Below are positions 12,580-24,335 of a stretch of 64,000 bases of DNA, in pieces (the stretch's first letter is position 1; each line of letters begins with the position of its first letter). Under the pieces are notes generated by a model. It searched no databases. It saw nothing but the letters and a program-made list of their open reading frames with translations, and was not told the origin of the DNA. This DNA is from Selaginella moellendorffii (lineage: Eukaryota; Streptophyta; Lycopodiopsida; Selaginellales; Selaginellaceae). The stretch lies in NCBI RefSeq assembly GCF_000143415.4, contig NW_003314380.1, positions 85,613 through 149,612 on the forward strand. Reading direction: 5' to 3'. Made by a program: the position numbers and the translations under genes.

Positions 12580-15500
12580 TTACTCCTTCTCCCAGACTTG
12601 GTAATCGCTGCCTTGACCAACGCTTCGTTTCCAATTTCCAATGAGATCGTTCTGCTTGGATGGGTTCCAATCGAAGCGACCGAGTTTCACCACCAGCTGC
12701 TCCCCAACTTTCGCAACGTAGCCATCGTTATTTGCGTGGAAGATTTTTACAGGACTCCGGCAGTTGATGCCAGTGCGATTCCTTGCTGCGATGAGATCCA
12801 CAATGGGATCACGCAGCCCAAAGTCATAAAAGTGATCGTAGAAGATCACAGGCTGTGGCAACAAATAAAGGTGAGGAAAAACGCACTGCAATATATTCGT
12901 TTCAAAGAGAAACTTACAGTTCCAGGATGTGTTAGTATGTATGCGTAGCCTTGAAGGAGTTTGTCACGAGGAAATGGCCAATGACCCTGTGCCGGAATAA
13001 AAACTTTCAGTCACTTGAGGAACTCATGCAAGACGGCGTACCTGAGTTGATCCTGTGTCGTGGTTCTCAAGGAATGTTACCGCTCTCGAAGGCCACCAGC
13101 CCATAACACCAGGGGGTTTCTGTCGTGGATCAATGAGTCTCCAGTACTCGTTGTGCAATGCGGCATGAAGAATGCCCTGTAAAACAGATCAGTCAGGCAC
13201 ATTCTTTTCTAGTTTTGGGTGCACACCTTTGTTGTCACGTCGAAAGCAGAGGAAGTTCCTCCAGTTGCATTGATCCAATCGATGATACGTTGTCTATGAG
13301 CATCTTTACGCAGAAGAAAAGATAAACATTAGATGAGGTAAGTCATGGATTTATCCTCAGGCTTACCCTGGTTATATGCAACGTTTCCACCTTCGTACAG
13401 CAAACTGTCCCAGTACTCGCCGATCGCAAAAGCAGGTTCACTGGCTTCAATATATTCTTTCACGTAACCTCCCCAAAATCCCCTGTGTTTAACGAGAGAG
13501 AGTGTGAATCGATATATAGCATCAAGTTGTCTAGACCGCTTACCTGACAAAGTCTAAACGCCAGCCATCATATCCAATCTCTGTTTTCAGCCAATCCAAG
13601 TATTCTTTGATGTCCTTTCGAACGAAGGCCTGGGAGTGATCAATATTGGGAGCAGCATGGAAAATATCACCTGAATACGTTAAAAGATGTTAAATAACTG
13701 TTGAAGAAAATGCTGAACTTACCGCTAGAAGGATTTCCTCGCCCTTGAAAGTTTGGATCATCGTTCACTATAGCCTCTGGTCCCCAAGAAAGCTTTCCTC
13801 CAAAAATATTCCAGACGCCATTTGAATTCTGTGATTTTTGTCGCTCAAAAACAGTCAAAATTACTGGTGAGAGGACACACAATGCTGCTTACTTGTTTGC
13901 CGGCACACCGGTGATTCAACACAACATCACCTAAGACCTGTGCGCATTTAGAATAGTTAGAAAGCACCTTCAGGCCACTAGTTGAGTTTACCAAAAGGTC
14001 GTGCTTGTGCATTTCTTGAATACAATGTTTTAACTCGTCCATGGATCCGTATGCTGAATTGAGGTTGTAGAGATCCACCGGCATGTAGCCTACACAATAG
14101 AAAAAAAAAACTTGATCCGTTACTCTGTTCGGCACCCGATTATTGACATGATACCTTGTGGAGCGACGGATTCTGTAGGTGGAGGAAACCACACAGTTGT
14201 TATGCCGGACTGCGAAAGATCAGCAGCTTTTGGCGCCAGGTCCTGATACCATCTCTTGCGGCAACTCTCCCAATTGAAGCCTTGAAACTTAAAACAGAAA
14301 GAAGAATCTAATGATTTTTTGCAAAACAAGGCTCAGCAATATACATACCACGATTTCACGACCAGACCCTGTCCCTGATTCTGTAGGACGAACAAAGTGA
14401 GATGAAAGATTATAAAGAGGAAAGAAAGAAAAGAAGATCACTGTACCAGAAAAGAGAACGTACCAGGCTTTTCTTTTATCACTCTTCCTTTCCTCTTTGT
14501 AATAGTTGTTTGACCAAGAGCCTGCTCCAGGTCCCTTCGTTGTTTGTCCAGAGTTTCCTTCGCTACCACGTCCTTGGAAAACAAGTCATCTTGCTTCACT
14601 TTCGCCTTTGCAACGGACCATACTTCCTCCAACGAAGGAAGCTCAAGAGGTTTCGAGGTCTCTGTATCCGCAGAAACTGTTGTCTGATGTCTAGGAGGAA
14701 TTCCTTGCATTGCTGCTTGTATTCTCTTCTTCATCCAATCTGGTATCTCCCTTCGTGGACCACCTTCAACGAGTTCTGCGATCTTATCTCCGCCTAGCAG
14801 TGCCGTCATACGACCATCTGAAAATACCACTGACCACTCAGCATCGGATCTCTGAAGCAACCCCTCGCTATTGAGGGCTCTCTCCTTCCAAGCCAGTAGC
14901 GAGGCTTCGGAAGCAGCAAGCGCGTTCTCGAAAGCTTGAAACCTTCGCAAATTCGCTTGCTCTTTAATTTTCTTGGCTTTCTCGGACGCCTCCATGGCTG
15001 CTTGTAGAGCTGCTAGCTGCGCCTCGAAAGCAACCTTGAGCGACTCCTCCCTAGCGCTTGCGGTGGCTCTGAGCGACTCAACTGCCTCGTTAAACATGGA
15101 AGCGCGCTCTTGAGCAGCATCCCCGACTTTCTGACGGAGCTCCTGAACAGTAACGTCCGCCTTGGCAGCTCGAGCCTCCGCAACTTCGGCTTGAGACTTT
15201 GCAGCGTCGGCAGCAAATTGGAGTCGCGAGAGATCGTCCTTTGCAATCTCCAGTTGTTTCTCGAGAGAAGCCACCGATTCTTCCAGAGTCGACAGCAGAA
15301 GCTCTGGCTTCGGCACCTTCTCAAGCAGCAGGAGCTTCTGTGCTAGAGTTTCTTCCGCCCGCTGTGCACACTCCTTGGCCGTCTCTAGCGCCTTTCGAGC
15401 CTCATCTGCTACAGATTCGAGCTCCGTAGCCACCGATACAGCCGCGTCACTGGCAGCATCTTTGACAGTCTTCTCCACAGTAAGATTCGCGTCGGCAACC

Positions 15501-16101
15501 GACGTCCTTTCCACCACGTCTTTGAGCTTTGCACTGCGCCTCGATATCTCCTCCAGTACAAACTCGGCAATCTTCTGGACCTTCTTGTTGATGTCTTTGA
15601 CGTTTTGTTTCTCCAGCGCAGCAATCTTCTCTTGCAAAACGTTTCCCAGCTCCGACTTGAGTGACTCATTGCTCCAGTCACTCGTAGACGCAGACATTTG
15701 CTTTGTCACTATCTTCCTCTTGCTATCCTCCACTACCGGTGAATCACGTTGCAATGCAGCACTGGAACACGAATTCAAAAAGAAGTGAGACACGTCTAAA
15801 GCTTAAAGGCAAATGGGAAAAAAGTAAAGAAATTTACTTCACAAAATGTTGCGTATAGCTCAAACGCTTCTGGATACCGGTGGCTCGTCCTCCCTGCCGA
15901 TTTCCGGGTATGAACTGCGAGGAAACAGTGAATCAATATCCACAGAAGAGATTGATCGACATCTAAATGCGAGGCGAGAGAATGCGGCGCTATCGATCCT
16001 GCCAAAACCCTCGACGCACTGGATCCGTCGCAATCGGACCTCCAGACACCGCGCGCGCAAGCGCCCCCGCGACACAAGCCGCTTTACATACCGTGGAGCA
16101 T
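12580..16101 (-). CDS. AMY3: Plastid-type alpha-amylase (GH13) with coiled-coil N-terminus
   Basis: This multi-exon minus-strand gene encodes roughly 850-870 residues. The C-terminal ~400 residues form a GH13 alpha-amylase, starting at [18 protein letters not shown]. They carry DVVLNHR (region I), GWRLDFVRG (nucleophile Asp), AIGEYWD (acid/base Glu) and [10 protein letters not shown] (third Asp), so the site looks intact and should hydrolyse internal alpha-1,4 bonds of starch. Overall this half is closest to plastid AMY3. The N-terminal ~430 residues (exon 14438-15757) are an Ala/Glu/Lys-rich coiled coil, followed by WSVVFSDGR and [16 protein letters not shown] see no tandem CBM45 module, which AMY3 of seed plants carries. 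Ordinary ~60-bp introns join both halves in frame. The first exon is uncertain: an ATG at 16099-16101 plus a short exon near 15888 keeps frame and gives a basic, transit-like leader. Confidence 0.85.
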
Positions 16102-16488
16102 CTGTGAGGCCGAATCACGGCAGCCGACGCCATAGCTCCGCCTCGCCCTTGTTCTGCCTTGACGATCCTGGAAGTAATAATATAAAGACCTCAAGGAATG
16201 TAAGGAAAACGCGCACAGCCATTGCGATGCAAGCACGTGGCGCAACAGGATGCATTTGGGGCGCTTTACACTTTTCCACAGCCATATCTCCTCTCGCTTT
16301 TTGCCAACGTGGATCAACGACGTGTCAGACTTGACCTCCAATCAATGCAGGAAAAATGTTGCATGGATATTCTAAGAGATAGGCTCGTGGGTTTCTAAAT
16401 TTAGAGATAGAAACTATAGCATGGTTGATCATACAATCGAACAAGGAGACATTGAAAGAGATAGAAACTATAGCTCGCTCATGGTTGA

Positions 16489-17805
16489 TCACTTCCTTAC
16501 GTAGGCAAAGTATTGGAGCATAGGAACCACGAAGGCGATGACGAGAAGGCCCACAACCACTGTCGTGAACTGGCCACGCTTTTCCTCGGTCTCTTTCTTG
16601 GTCTTGAAATTGGATTCGCGTTTGTTCTCCTGGAACTTGGGGCCGCCTGGATCTGGCAGCCCGTCTATGGCGGCGATCAGACGATTGCAAGTGCTGTAGA
16701 GGGCTTCGTTATACTTCTCGTCGGTCGCCAGCACTGGAAGGAGGCCAAGAGAGTGATTAGAAATAAGAAACATGAAAAGAGTACTGACTAGAAACATCTC
16801 TAGATGTTAAGAAACAGTAGTTCAATCTAGCTATCAAACTGACTAGAAACCGCTGTGACTTTGATCTAGAAAAACCATAGAGGAGAAGGATTTGCTAGTT
16901 TGAAGAAGTATAACGAGCTGAGAGGAGTGATATGATCTAGAGACTTGAAAGAATTCGTACCAGGAAGGTTTTCGGAGACGACGGCTTCGAGGATCTGGTC
17001 ACCGATTGCCTTGGTGAACTCTGGGCCGCCGGTGACAGCGCCTTCTTTCTGTGTTGTCACGAGTAAAACGAGTCCTTTGTTGTTGCCAACTTCTACAGTA
17101 GGGTACCACTTCTCCAGTAGCTGATCCGCAAATTCGAACGCATCGGCTTTACTCTACACGCACACTGTTTGTAAGTTAGTCTCCGTTCCAAGAAAATGGC
17201 ATTCAATCAAGGAGAGATGAAAGAAACAAGGCGATGCATGAATCAGGATCATGAAAAAATCGCGGGGGACAATCTAGAAGAACACAAACTACCTAAAGGA
17301 TCGCCATGGAGACATTGCCTCAATTCACACAAACCACTCGAGAGCAATCATCAAGCAGAGAAAGCACAAGAACAAAAAAATAGACAACACGGAAGGATGG
17401 AAGTGAACTTACCGTCAATTTGCGAAGAGTGACAATGTCGATGTGAAAACCCTTGCGCTCCTCCAAATCCGTGAGAAGATTCTTGATATCCGACTTGTTG
17501 ACACGGCTCACAACACCGGCATCGTCCACGAGATGGCTCTCCGTGGGAGGTCCATTCGCCAGCACGCTGAATTCGTTCGCATTTGCTGGAAGCACTGGCA
17601 CCGCTGAGATCTGGAGCGCCCCAGCTATAGCAAACGCCGCCGCAGCTTGAAGCGCTGGCACCGCTCTCGAATCTGGGGAAGAACGCATTGCTGCCCTAGC
17701 ACTTACCTGCATTCGAGGAGAGGATTGGCGGCATCTTCTAGAGTTCTTCCCCAGGATTGAAGATGCCGCGATCGATGCTTGCTGCGGCAATGTGAGCGTC
17801 GCCAT
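16489..17805 (-). CDS. TLP18.3: Thylakoid TPM-domain protein, TLP18.3-like
   Basis: Three exons are clear. Exon 1 (17413-17805) encodes a plastid/thylakoid leader with a hydrophobic AAAAFAIAGALQIS segment, then the start of the TPM domain (HLVDDAGVVSRVNKSDIKNLL..ERKGFHIDIVTLRKLT). Exon 2 (about 17061-17155) continues KADAFEFADQLLEKWYP..NKGLVLLVTTQ, and the frame runs on through 16970. The last exon (from about 16730) holds DEKYNEALYSTCNRLIAAIDG and ends in one membrane helix (TTVVVGLLVIAFVVPM) with a short basic tail. This is the architecture of Arabidopsis TLP18.3 (At1g54780), a lumen-exposed membrane protein tied to photosystem II repair and assembly, with acid phosphatase activity reported for the family. 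It is divergent from the desaturase gene, with 248 bp between start codons. Confidence 0.88.
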
Positions 17806-18053
17806 AGCCGATGTAAATATTTCCCTTCGCTAAAGAGGCATTCCCGCCTTATCTATCACAAAGTCATCTCGGCCGTTGGATCAAACCCCACTTTTGAAAG
17901 AAGGGCAAGGAACTCCCAGCCGTTAGATCAAGGATTTTAACGTGGCGGGGTTGCATGCGTCCACCGAGCGGGTTTAGAGCCCTAACAGGAGGGAATATCA
18001 GGAATGCTGGCAACAGGCGATTGCCGTGCGCTGTGATCGTCCAGATTTTGGGA
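17806..18053. promoter_or_regulatory. Shared upstream region of TLP18.3 and desaturase genes
   Basis: Only 248 bp separate the two divergent start codons, so promoters and both 5' UTRs must lie here or overlap the genes. I see no clear TATA box on either strand. A CCCTAA-type (telobox-like) motif lies near 17979. Confidence 0.4.
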
Positions 18054-20078
18054 ATGGCGGACACGCGAGGAGCGGCGATTTACAGGCTAGAGGATGTTAA
18101 GGCGCATGATAGCGCCGAGGATTGCTGGCTGGTGATCGCTGGGAAGGTCTACGATGTCACATCCTGGTGAATACGAATCAGGCGTTTCTAGATTTTGGGA
18201 GCTAAGTGATTGCTGTTGCAGGGTCCCGTCTCATCCTGGAGGAAGTATGATCTATTTGCAGGCCGGGCGCGATTCTACTCATCTCTTCGATTCTTATCAT
18301 CCGCTATATGTGAGGTACGTCGGTCGATTTGGAAATCTCCAGGCTGTGATGCTGACTCTAAGATCCCAGGAAATTGTTGTCTCGATACTACATTGGTGAT
18401 TTCCAGGATGAGAATTACGATAATATCCAGTACATGCAGCCATTCGAAGAGAAGTTCTACACGACCCTCAAAGAACGAGTGGAGTCTTTCTTTGATAAAT
18501 TCAAGGTAACATTTTCTTTTTTCTCATTTCTTGTGGGAATTAAATGATCATTGTGCAGCTGGATGCAAGAGTTCATCCTCATATGTTTCTCAAGTCGGCT
18601 CTAATTTTTGTAGGCTTGATCTTCTGCTACTACACGACTTTCTACAGGCAACAGCACTTTTTGTTTTCACTGCTCTCTGCTGCTGGGATGGGATTTTTCA
18701 TTGCGGAGATTGGTTTATCAATCATGCACGATGCGAACCACGGTATTTATTTAGTTGGTTATCTCTCCAACTTGGCTATGTTGTTTCTTACGGCATCCAT
18801 ATTGTTTGTGTATTCAGGTGCTTATTCTCGATACCCTCTCCTTGGATATATCATGGGAGCGTCGCTAGATATTGTTGGCGCTAGCAGGTATTTTGTCTTG
18901 CAGTTTTAGTTTCTTCAAAACCAGATTCTGCAGTTTCATGTGGAAATACCAGCATGTTGTGGGACATCACTCTTTTACAAACGTTCACAACTATGATCCT
19001 GATATCCGTAAGTTTCCTGTTCTTTTTTCACCGCCTCCTGTGAACTTCGTAGCTTTGTGTATACCAGGTGTTAAAGATCCTGATATCCGCCGTGTGACAA
19101 GCAAACAGCCATGGCATGACTACCATATGTATCAAGTAAGACCGCTTCTGAAATCTTATTTACGTGCTAATGTAACTTTTGCAGCACGTCTATCTGGCCA
19201 TTCTCTATGGCCTTCTAGCGCTGAAAAGCATCTTTCTCGATGATTTCGTGGCTTATTTTAATGGATGCATTGGACCGTGAGTTTTTCTACGAAAGCCTCT
19301 TTCAATAATGACTATCGTTGTTTTTCTGCAGTGTAAAGGTGCCCAAAATGACACCCGTTGAATTTCACATTTTTTGGTGGGGCAAGGCTGTGTATGCCAC
19401 CTACATGCTTGTCTTGCCCCTACTATTCAGCCATCACAATTTTCTTTCTTTATTAGTTTGTTATCTGGTCTCGCAGGTATGATGTATCCAGACTCTTGTT
19501 CATCTATAATTCACTCTCTACAGCTAGTGACGGGATGGATGCTCGCTTTGCTCTTTCAAGTAGCTCATGTAGTCGAAGAAGCTGAATTCTTCGATGTCGA
19601 CTGTACCAATGGTGTCCCAACTTTGTCTTCTGGGTGGGCGGCATTACAGGTAAGAGAAATATACTTGAGCGGATATGTATCCTGCTTGTGATGCAATTTT
19701 TTTCCAGGTCAGGACTACCGCAAACTTCAGTGTCAATTCCTTATTCTGGACGCATGTTAGTGGCGGTTTAAATCACCAGGTATTATTGTTCCTCACTGTC
19801 CCTTGATGTATCGTAACACTGTTTTCCAGATTGAGCATCACTTATTTCCAGCGATTTGTCATCTTCATTATCCAAGGATTCAACCCATAGTGGAGTCCAC
19901 GTGCAAAGAGTTCGGCATCCCTTACCATCGATTCCCAGATGTGAGTGCATTCGTATTGATGGTAGTCCCGCTACATTCTTAACCCTCGTCCTTCTTCCAG
20001 GTGTGGACGGCTCTCAAAGCTCATTTTGCGTACTTGAAGAAAGTTGGGGGAAGTGTCGAATTCAGGTTAGCCGGGTAG
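18054..20078 (+). CDS. Cytochrome b5-fused front-end fatty acid desaturase
   Basis: Thirteen exons with GT..AG introns of roughly 50-55 bp splice in frame to about 453 residues, the normal size for the family. The N-terminus is a cytochrome b5 domain (YRLEDVKAHDSAEDCWLVIAGKVYDVTSW, then HPGGS split by an intron) that donates electrons. The desaturase part has all three histidine boxes: HDANHG, HVVGHH and QIEHHLFP. The Gln in the third box marks front-end desaturases. Hydrophobic spans between the boxes fit an ER membrane enzyme. Expected activity is delta-5 or delta-6 acyl desaturation in long-chain polyunsaturated fatty acid synthesis, as in mosses and liverworts. HDANHG and the C-terminus argue against a sphingolipid delta-8 enzyme, but I cannot fix the regioselectivity from sequence. 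The stop after the final intron is TAG at 20076. Confidence 0.9.
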
Positions 20079-21700
20079 CCAACAGGAGGGTAATCCACTC
20101 GCACTTTCTCCGATTGTAGGGTACGGATCTTATCTTTTAAGTTCAAATGTGAAAGTTCTTTTCCCATAAGATATTAAAATTGTCAACAGAATCCATAAGA
20201 ATAATAGTGTTATTCTTATTTAGTATTATTATAATTCAATTGGTCAAATTAATTATGCTTTCTTGACAAGGTGTATTTAAATTAAATTTACATCTAAATT
20301 TTTACAATGTATTTTTAGATTTTTATTAAACTTAATTAATAGTTTATTATTACTTTGAGTAGCTAACTAATAGTTAGCTCATTTATACTTATCTATCTTT
20401 TATATCTAATCCAAATGTGATCTCATAAAACCCTGATAATACCTCCCTTTTCAAAAATGAGTGGAAGAAGAAGGATGATTATATAAAAAAGTGTGACATT
20501 GGCATAAGGATGATGGGGCTAAAGAAGATGTAGAATTAGGTTTAAGATGATAATAATAGTGAAAATTTTGAATTTTAAGAAGGCAATGAAAAATATGTTT
20601 AACAAGCTCTTAAGTATGATTAAAAGAACCATAACAAAGCAAATTAAATAATAAAAAATGACACAAATCTGGTGGAGAAGGGGGTGACAATTAAGAATGA
20701 TATTAGAGTGGTAAGGTTCAAGAAAATGAATATGAAAAATAAGATGAATTTGATAGGATGGAAAGAAATAAAATTAATTTATTTAAGAATATAAAAATGA
20801 CCCAAAGTGTTTGTAATAAAGTCTAAAAGAAGGATATGTAATACATGATAGCAAAATAGTCAAACTTGATTTCCAAATTTAATCCTCCTCCTCCATTTCT
20901 CTCTTGCCTTTGAAATCTTTTTTGATTCCTGTTAAAATATCTAGTTCTTAACACCTCTAACATATCTAAAATTTCTACAAAGTTTATTGATTGCTATTGC
21001 CAACCTATCCCTATATATAAGGTAACTAAGGAAACATCTCAAGAACTACATCAAGGTCTAGATGGTATGTTTAGTTTGACTATCATCTCAGCCAAGGATA
21101 AGTTGCACTTAACCCTATGTAATTTGAGAAAATTATCTCAATGAGGAAATAATTTAAAGTTATAATCACTTATAATGTTCTAAAGAATGCCATGTAAGTG
21201 AAAAATCTCTTTGAACACCAACTAAGGAATTCTTTCCCTAGTGATAAATTTGGTATATGGAAGGAAATAGGCCATCTTTGTGAACATATTAGCCACCACC
21301 AAAAGACTATCAAATTTCTAGGAAGGTTAATCAAGAAATCCATTAAAATAAATTATCATAATCCAAGAGGAATAAAAAGAGGTTGGAGCAACCTTAAAAA
21401 AGCATGTCAAAAATTATTATTGCCAAAATGTCTAACAGTTGAGATTGTAAAACTAATCACTAAACATCCCCTTCAAGAATGTAAAAAAGAAGTTCTTACA
21501 AACTTGATGCAAGTGATTAAGTTGGAGATGAGAAAAACCTTAATAGCAAATGAATCACTCTATAAAGAGTTTTGAACAATATTGAATAACTAACGTTAAA
21601 GAAATTTAAGCCAATAAAGCCTAATATTACAAATTGAAAGGTAGGTTTTAAGTTCAAGTATGATCACCTAGGCAGGCTTATAATGCATCATAAGGTCAAA
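20079..21700. other. AT-rich intergenic sequence, probably repeat-derived
   Basis: Composition drops abruptly in GC after the desaturase. Nothing is recognisable apart from one open frame at 21198-21575, listed separately. The stretch probably contains the eroded downstream half of the gypsy element whose RT/RNase H lies at 21.7-22.6 kb, but no integrase motif could be read. Confidence 0.4.
21198..21575 (+). CDS. Lys-rich open frame in decayed AT-rich DNA, unassigned
   Basis: This uninterrupted 125-codon frame is rich in Lys, Leu and Ile (for example KKACQKLLLPKCLTVEIVKL). Surrounding frames are full of stops, so its length is notable. No domain is recognised. It might be a remnant of a transposon protein or a chance frame. 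Confidence 0.2.
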   Translation: MKNLFEHQLRNSFPSDKFGIWKEIGHLCEHISHHQKTIKFLGRLIKKSIKINYHNPRGIKRGWSNLKKACQKLLLPKCLTVEIVKLITKHPLQECKKEVLTNLMQVIKLEMRKTLIANESLYKEF

Positions 21701-21729
21701 GTGAGAAAAAAATTAAGCTTACTAAGCTT

Positions 21730-22600
21730 GACATTGATTGATAACCCAAGTAGTTAAGAAATACTTAAAGCTCTTATAATTATTCCACACCACAGTCTAA
21801 TGTTGTGGGCTCTCAAGAAAACATTGCCACTTCTCAAAATAATAAACAATTTACAATAATTCTTTATTATAAATCTTTGTTAACTAAAACTTTCTAGAAT
21901 GGAAAGCTATAGAATGTAGCTTGCCATCCTCACCAAGTTGGGATAACACACTCCCAAAGCAAAGTCAAAGATATTAGCTTGCATAAAAAAATGGTTTTAT
22001 AGATTTATATAAAGAGGCATTGTTATTGAAGTAAAGACAACTAAGAAAAATAATTTGCCATAGAAATGCCATGAGGTATGATTATATATCCCAAGATCTC
22101 CAAGACCATGTTTTTCTAGCATCTTGAGAACCAAGCAAATATGTTAGTCATGTGTTTGCTTGAATTCAAGATAAACAAGAATATCATTAAGGTACATAAT
22201 CACCATTTTATTGAGGAGCTTTCAAAAGACGTTATTGGTTATATATTAGAATCGGTAGGAGCATTAGTTAGCCCAAATGTATTATAAAGTACTTGAAATA
22301 TCCATAGTGTGTTCAAAAAGTAGTTTTCTACTCATCACTAAAGCGAATCTGAATAAGATTATAAGCACTACAAAGCTAGCACCACCAAGTCTATAAAAAA
22401 ACCTAGGGAAAAGGATTTTGTTTTGGACTAAAACTGCATTCAAACCTTAATAGTCAAATACAAACCTAAGAATTCCATCCTTCTTTTTGACAAGAAAATA
22501 AAAACACCTACAAGAAATTAAGAGTGATAAATATAACCTTTATCAAGATTCTTACAAATGTATTCTTGATTTGCAATAAACTTGAAACAATGATTGGTTC
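21730..22600 (-). pseudogene. Decayed Ty3/gypsy reverse transcriptase and RNase H
   Basis: Read on the minus strand from about 22560, the expected blocks appear in order with stops between them. LDKGYIYHS comes first, then VKKKDGILRFVFDY, GLNAV and FGLTNAP. The catalytic block follows as MYLNDILVYLEF, where YLND replaces YLDD. RNase H blocks GSVLSQLGEDGKLHS, IAFHSRKF and NKELL then lead into YFEKWQCFLE. The order and motifs are those of a chromovirus-like gypsy Pol. The catalytic Asp-to-Asn change plus many stops show it is dead. It lies outside the nested LTR stack and cannot be joined to it. Confidence 0.8.
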
Positions 22601-22739
22601 TTATGGCGGCTGCACTCCTTGCAAATTAATTGGGAAATCATATGAAAGGACACTTACTTTCTTCTTATTGAACACATAACTAAAGTTTTCATAAAATAAT
22701 ATATTCAGAAATAAATAATAACTCATTATTAGACTTATG

Positions 22740-23370
22740 TGCAATATATGTGTTTCTATACCCTACTGTGATTTACTATAAAATAGCTATCGAGTGAAAT
22801 CCTTGGACATATGTGCCAAGGACAATGGAGCAAGACTTGAGTTTCAAAGCTTTATACCATTGAATAAGGGATGGAGTTGAACTCCCAAGTGTACAACCAA
22901 AGAGTAAATGAATAAGAACATAGAGTAATATTAGAATAATTCTAGAGTATCTCAACAACAAGACAAATATATAAAATGGAGCCAAATAAAGTCTAGTGCT
23001 ATTTTAACATATTAATGGCTTAATGTGAGGAAATAGGTGCTAGCATGGTATAAAACTTAGGCTTAAACCTAAGTTAGATGTGAAATAAAGATAGATATAT
23101 CTAGTAAAGAATTAGACAATGTTTTGGAACCAACAATAACTAATAAAACTAAAATATAGGATATAATAATGAGTGTCTGGTAGATAAGGTAAACTATCAT
23201 ATAGTGATATTAAGGGACTAATGCTTAATATGCTATGGTTTTTGTCACTAACTAGTGCAAAATATAACAAAATAAAAATTTCCTTATCAAGCCAAGTATG
23301 CTTAGTTAATGATATGTATGAATTTAGTCCTTATACTCATTCAGTCTAAGTATACTCTTAACTTAATAAT
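22740..23370 (-). mobile_element. Strongly decayed LTR (family A), truncated
   Basis: It starts 'tgcaatatatgtg' and aligns by eye with the younger LTRs (remnant of the conserved hairpin near 22765, then 'aatccttggacatatgtgccaagg' and 'gtctggtagataagg'). Most differences are C-to-T or G-to-A. At about 23370 it passes directly into sequence matching the far end of the internal region, so the element has an internal deletion. Confidence 0.6.
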
Positions 23371-23384
23371 AGATCATCTTCAAG

Positions 23385-24335
23385 AATTAGTCAAAGCTAC
23401 TACAATGATACTATATATAAATAGACTACATCATCTTCATAAATACATTGCTCATGATCATAAGAACATGATATAAAAATCCTAATTACTTGATCTTCAA
23501 TCAAGAAATACTACAAGCAGGCCTATATCACTATTATAAAAGTTTATGTGAATATCAAGTACCAACTCTAATCAATAAAATACAAATTAATGCTATATCT
23601 TACCAATAGAGATTTATGACATTTAACATCACCAATGTTATTTACAATATAGTCAAGATGTTTTCTTATCAAACTTAAAATTAATTTAACACTACATTAT
23701 TCAAGGAGCAATAATAAGGTTCACTAGAAAGAATTAAACATTGCAACTCAAGCTTTTCAATAAAAAATCTAAATAAAATGGTCTAGTGCTTCACCACTTT
23801 CCATCCTATAACACATCATTCATAAAACCATTATAATCAACAAGCATTGAATTAGAGATTATTGATTGCATAATGTGCATGAATAATAAGATCAAACCTT
23901 GTTACAAATCATCTCTTTGAGAAAAGAAGATGATTTATATGTTTGATCTTTGTCCCTAATGGACTTTCTTTTTAGACTCAACTTAACTAAATTTTAAGGT
24001 TGCATTTGCATTACATTAAAGAAAAGTTATGAAATGACCATTTGAACTAATAGACTAATCTTTATAGTCTTGATTAATATAAGAATAATCATGTATAAGA
24101 AGGATCCATTAGTGTCATGCTAAATATTTGCCACTCCTAACAAATATAAGAGAGGTTTATTTGTACCCATAGTAATATAGTAATAACTCATGATAACTGC
24201 TAATAGGTTAATATTAATTTTGCCAACTTAAAGTGTAACCTAAGCCTAAGTCATAAGCTTAAATATATACTCGTGCAAATAGTACATCTTAAACCCATCT
24301 AAAAAGCCCAAGCTAAAGTTTATACAAAATGGTAT
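23385..24335 (-). mobile_element. Decayed internal region of the same LTR element family
   Basis: About 950 bases align by eye with 30190-31270 of the young element (for example 'caaagctactacaatg', 'gtttatgtgaatatcaagt', 'aatagagattta'), with C replaced by T and G by A throughout. The match resumes at 32787-32908 on the other side of the nested insertions and ends with 'cctttgatacta', a decayed primer-binding site. It is the outermost layer of the nest. Confidence 0.65.
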
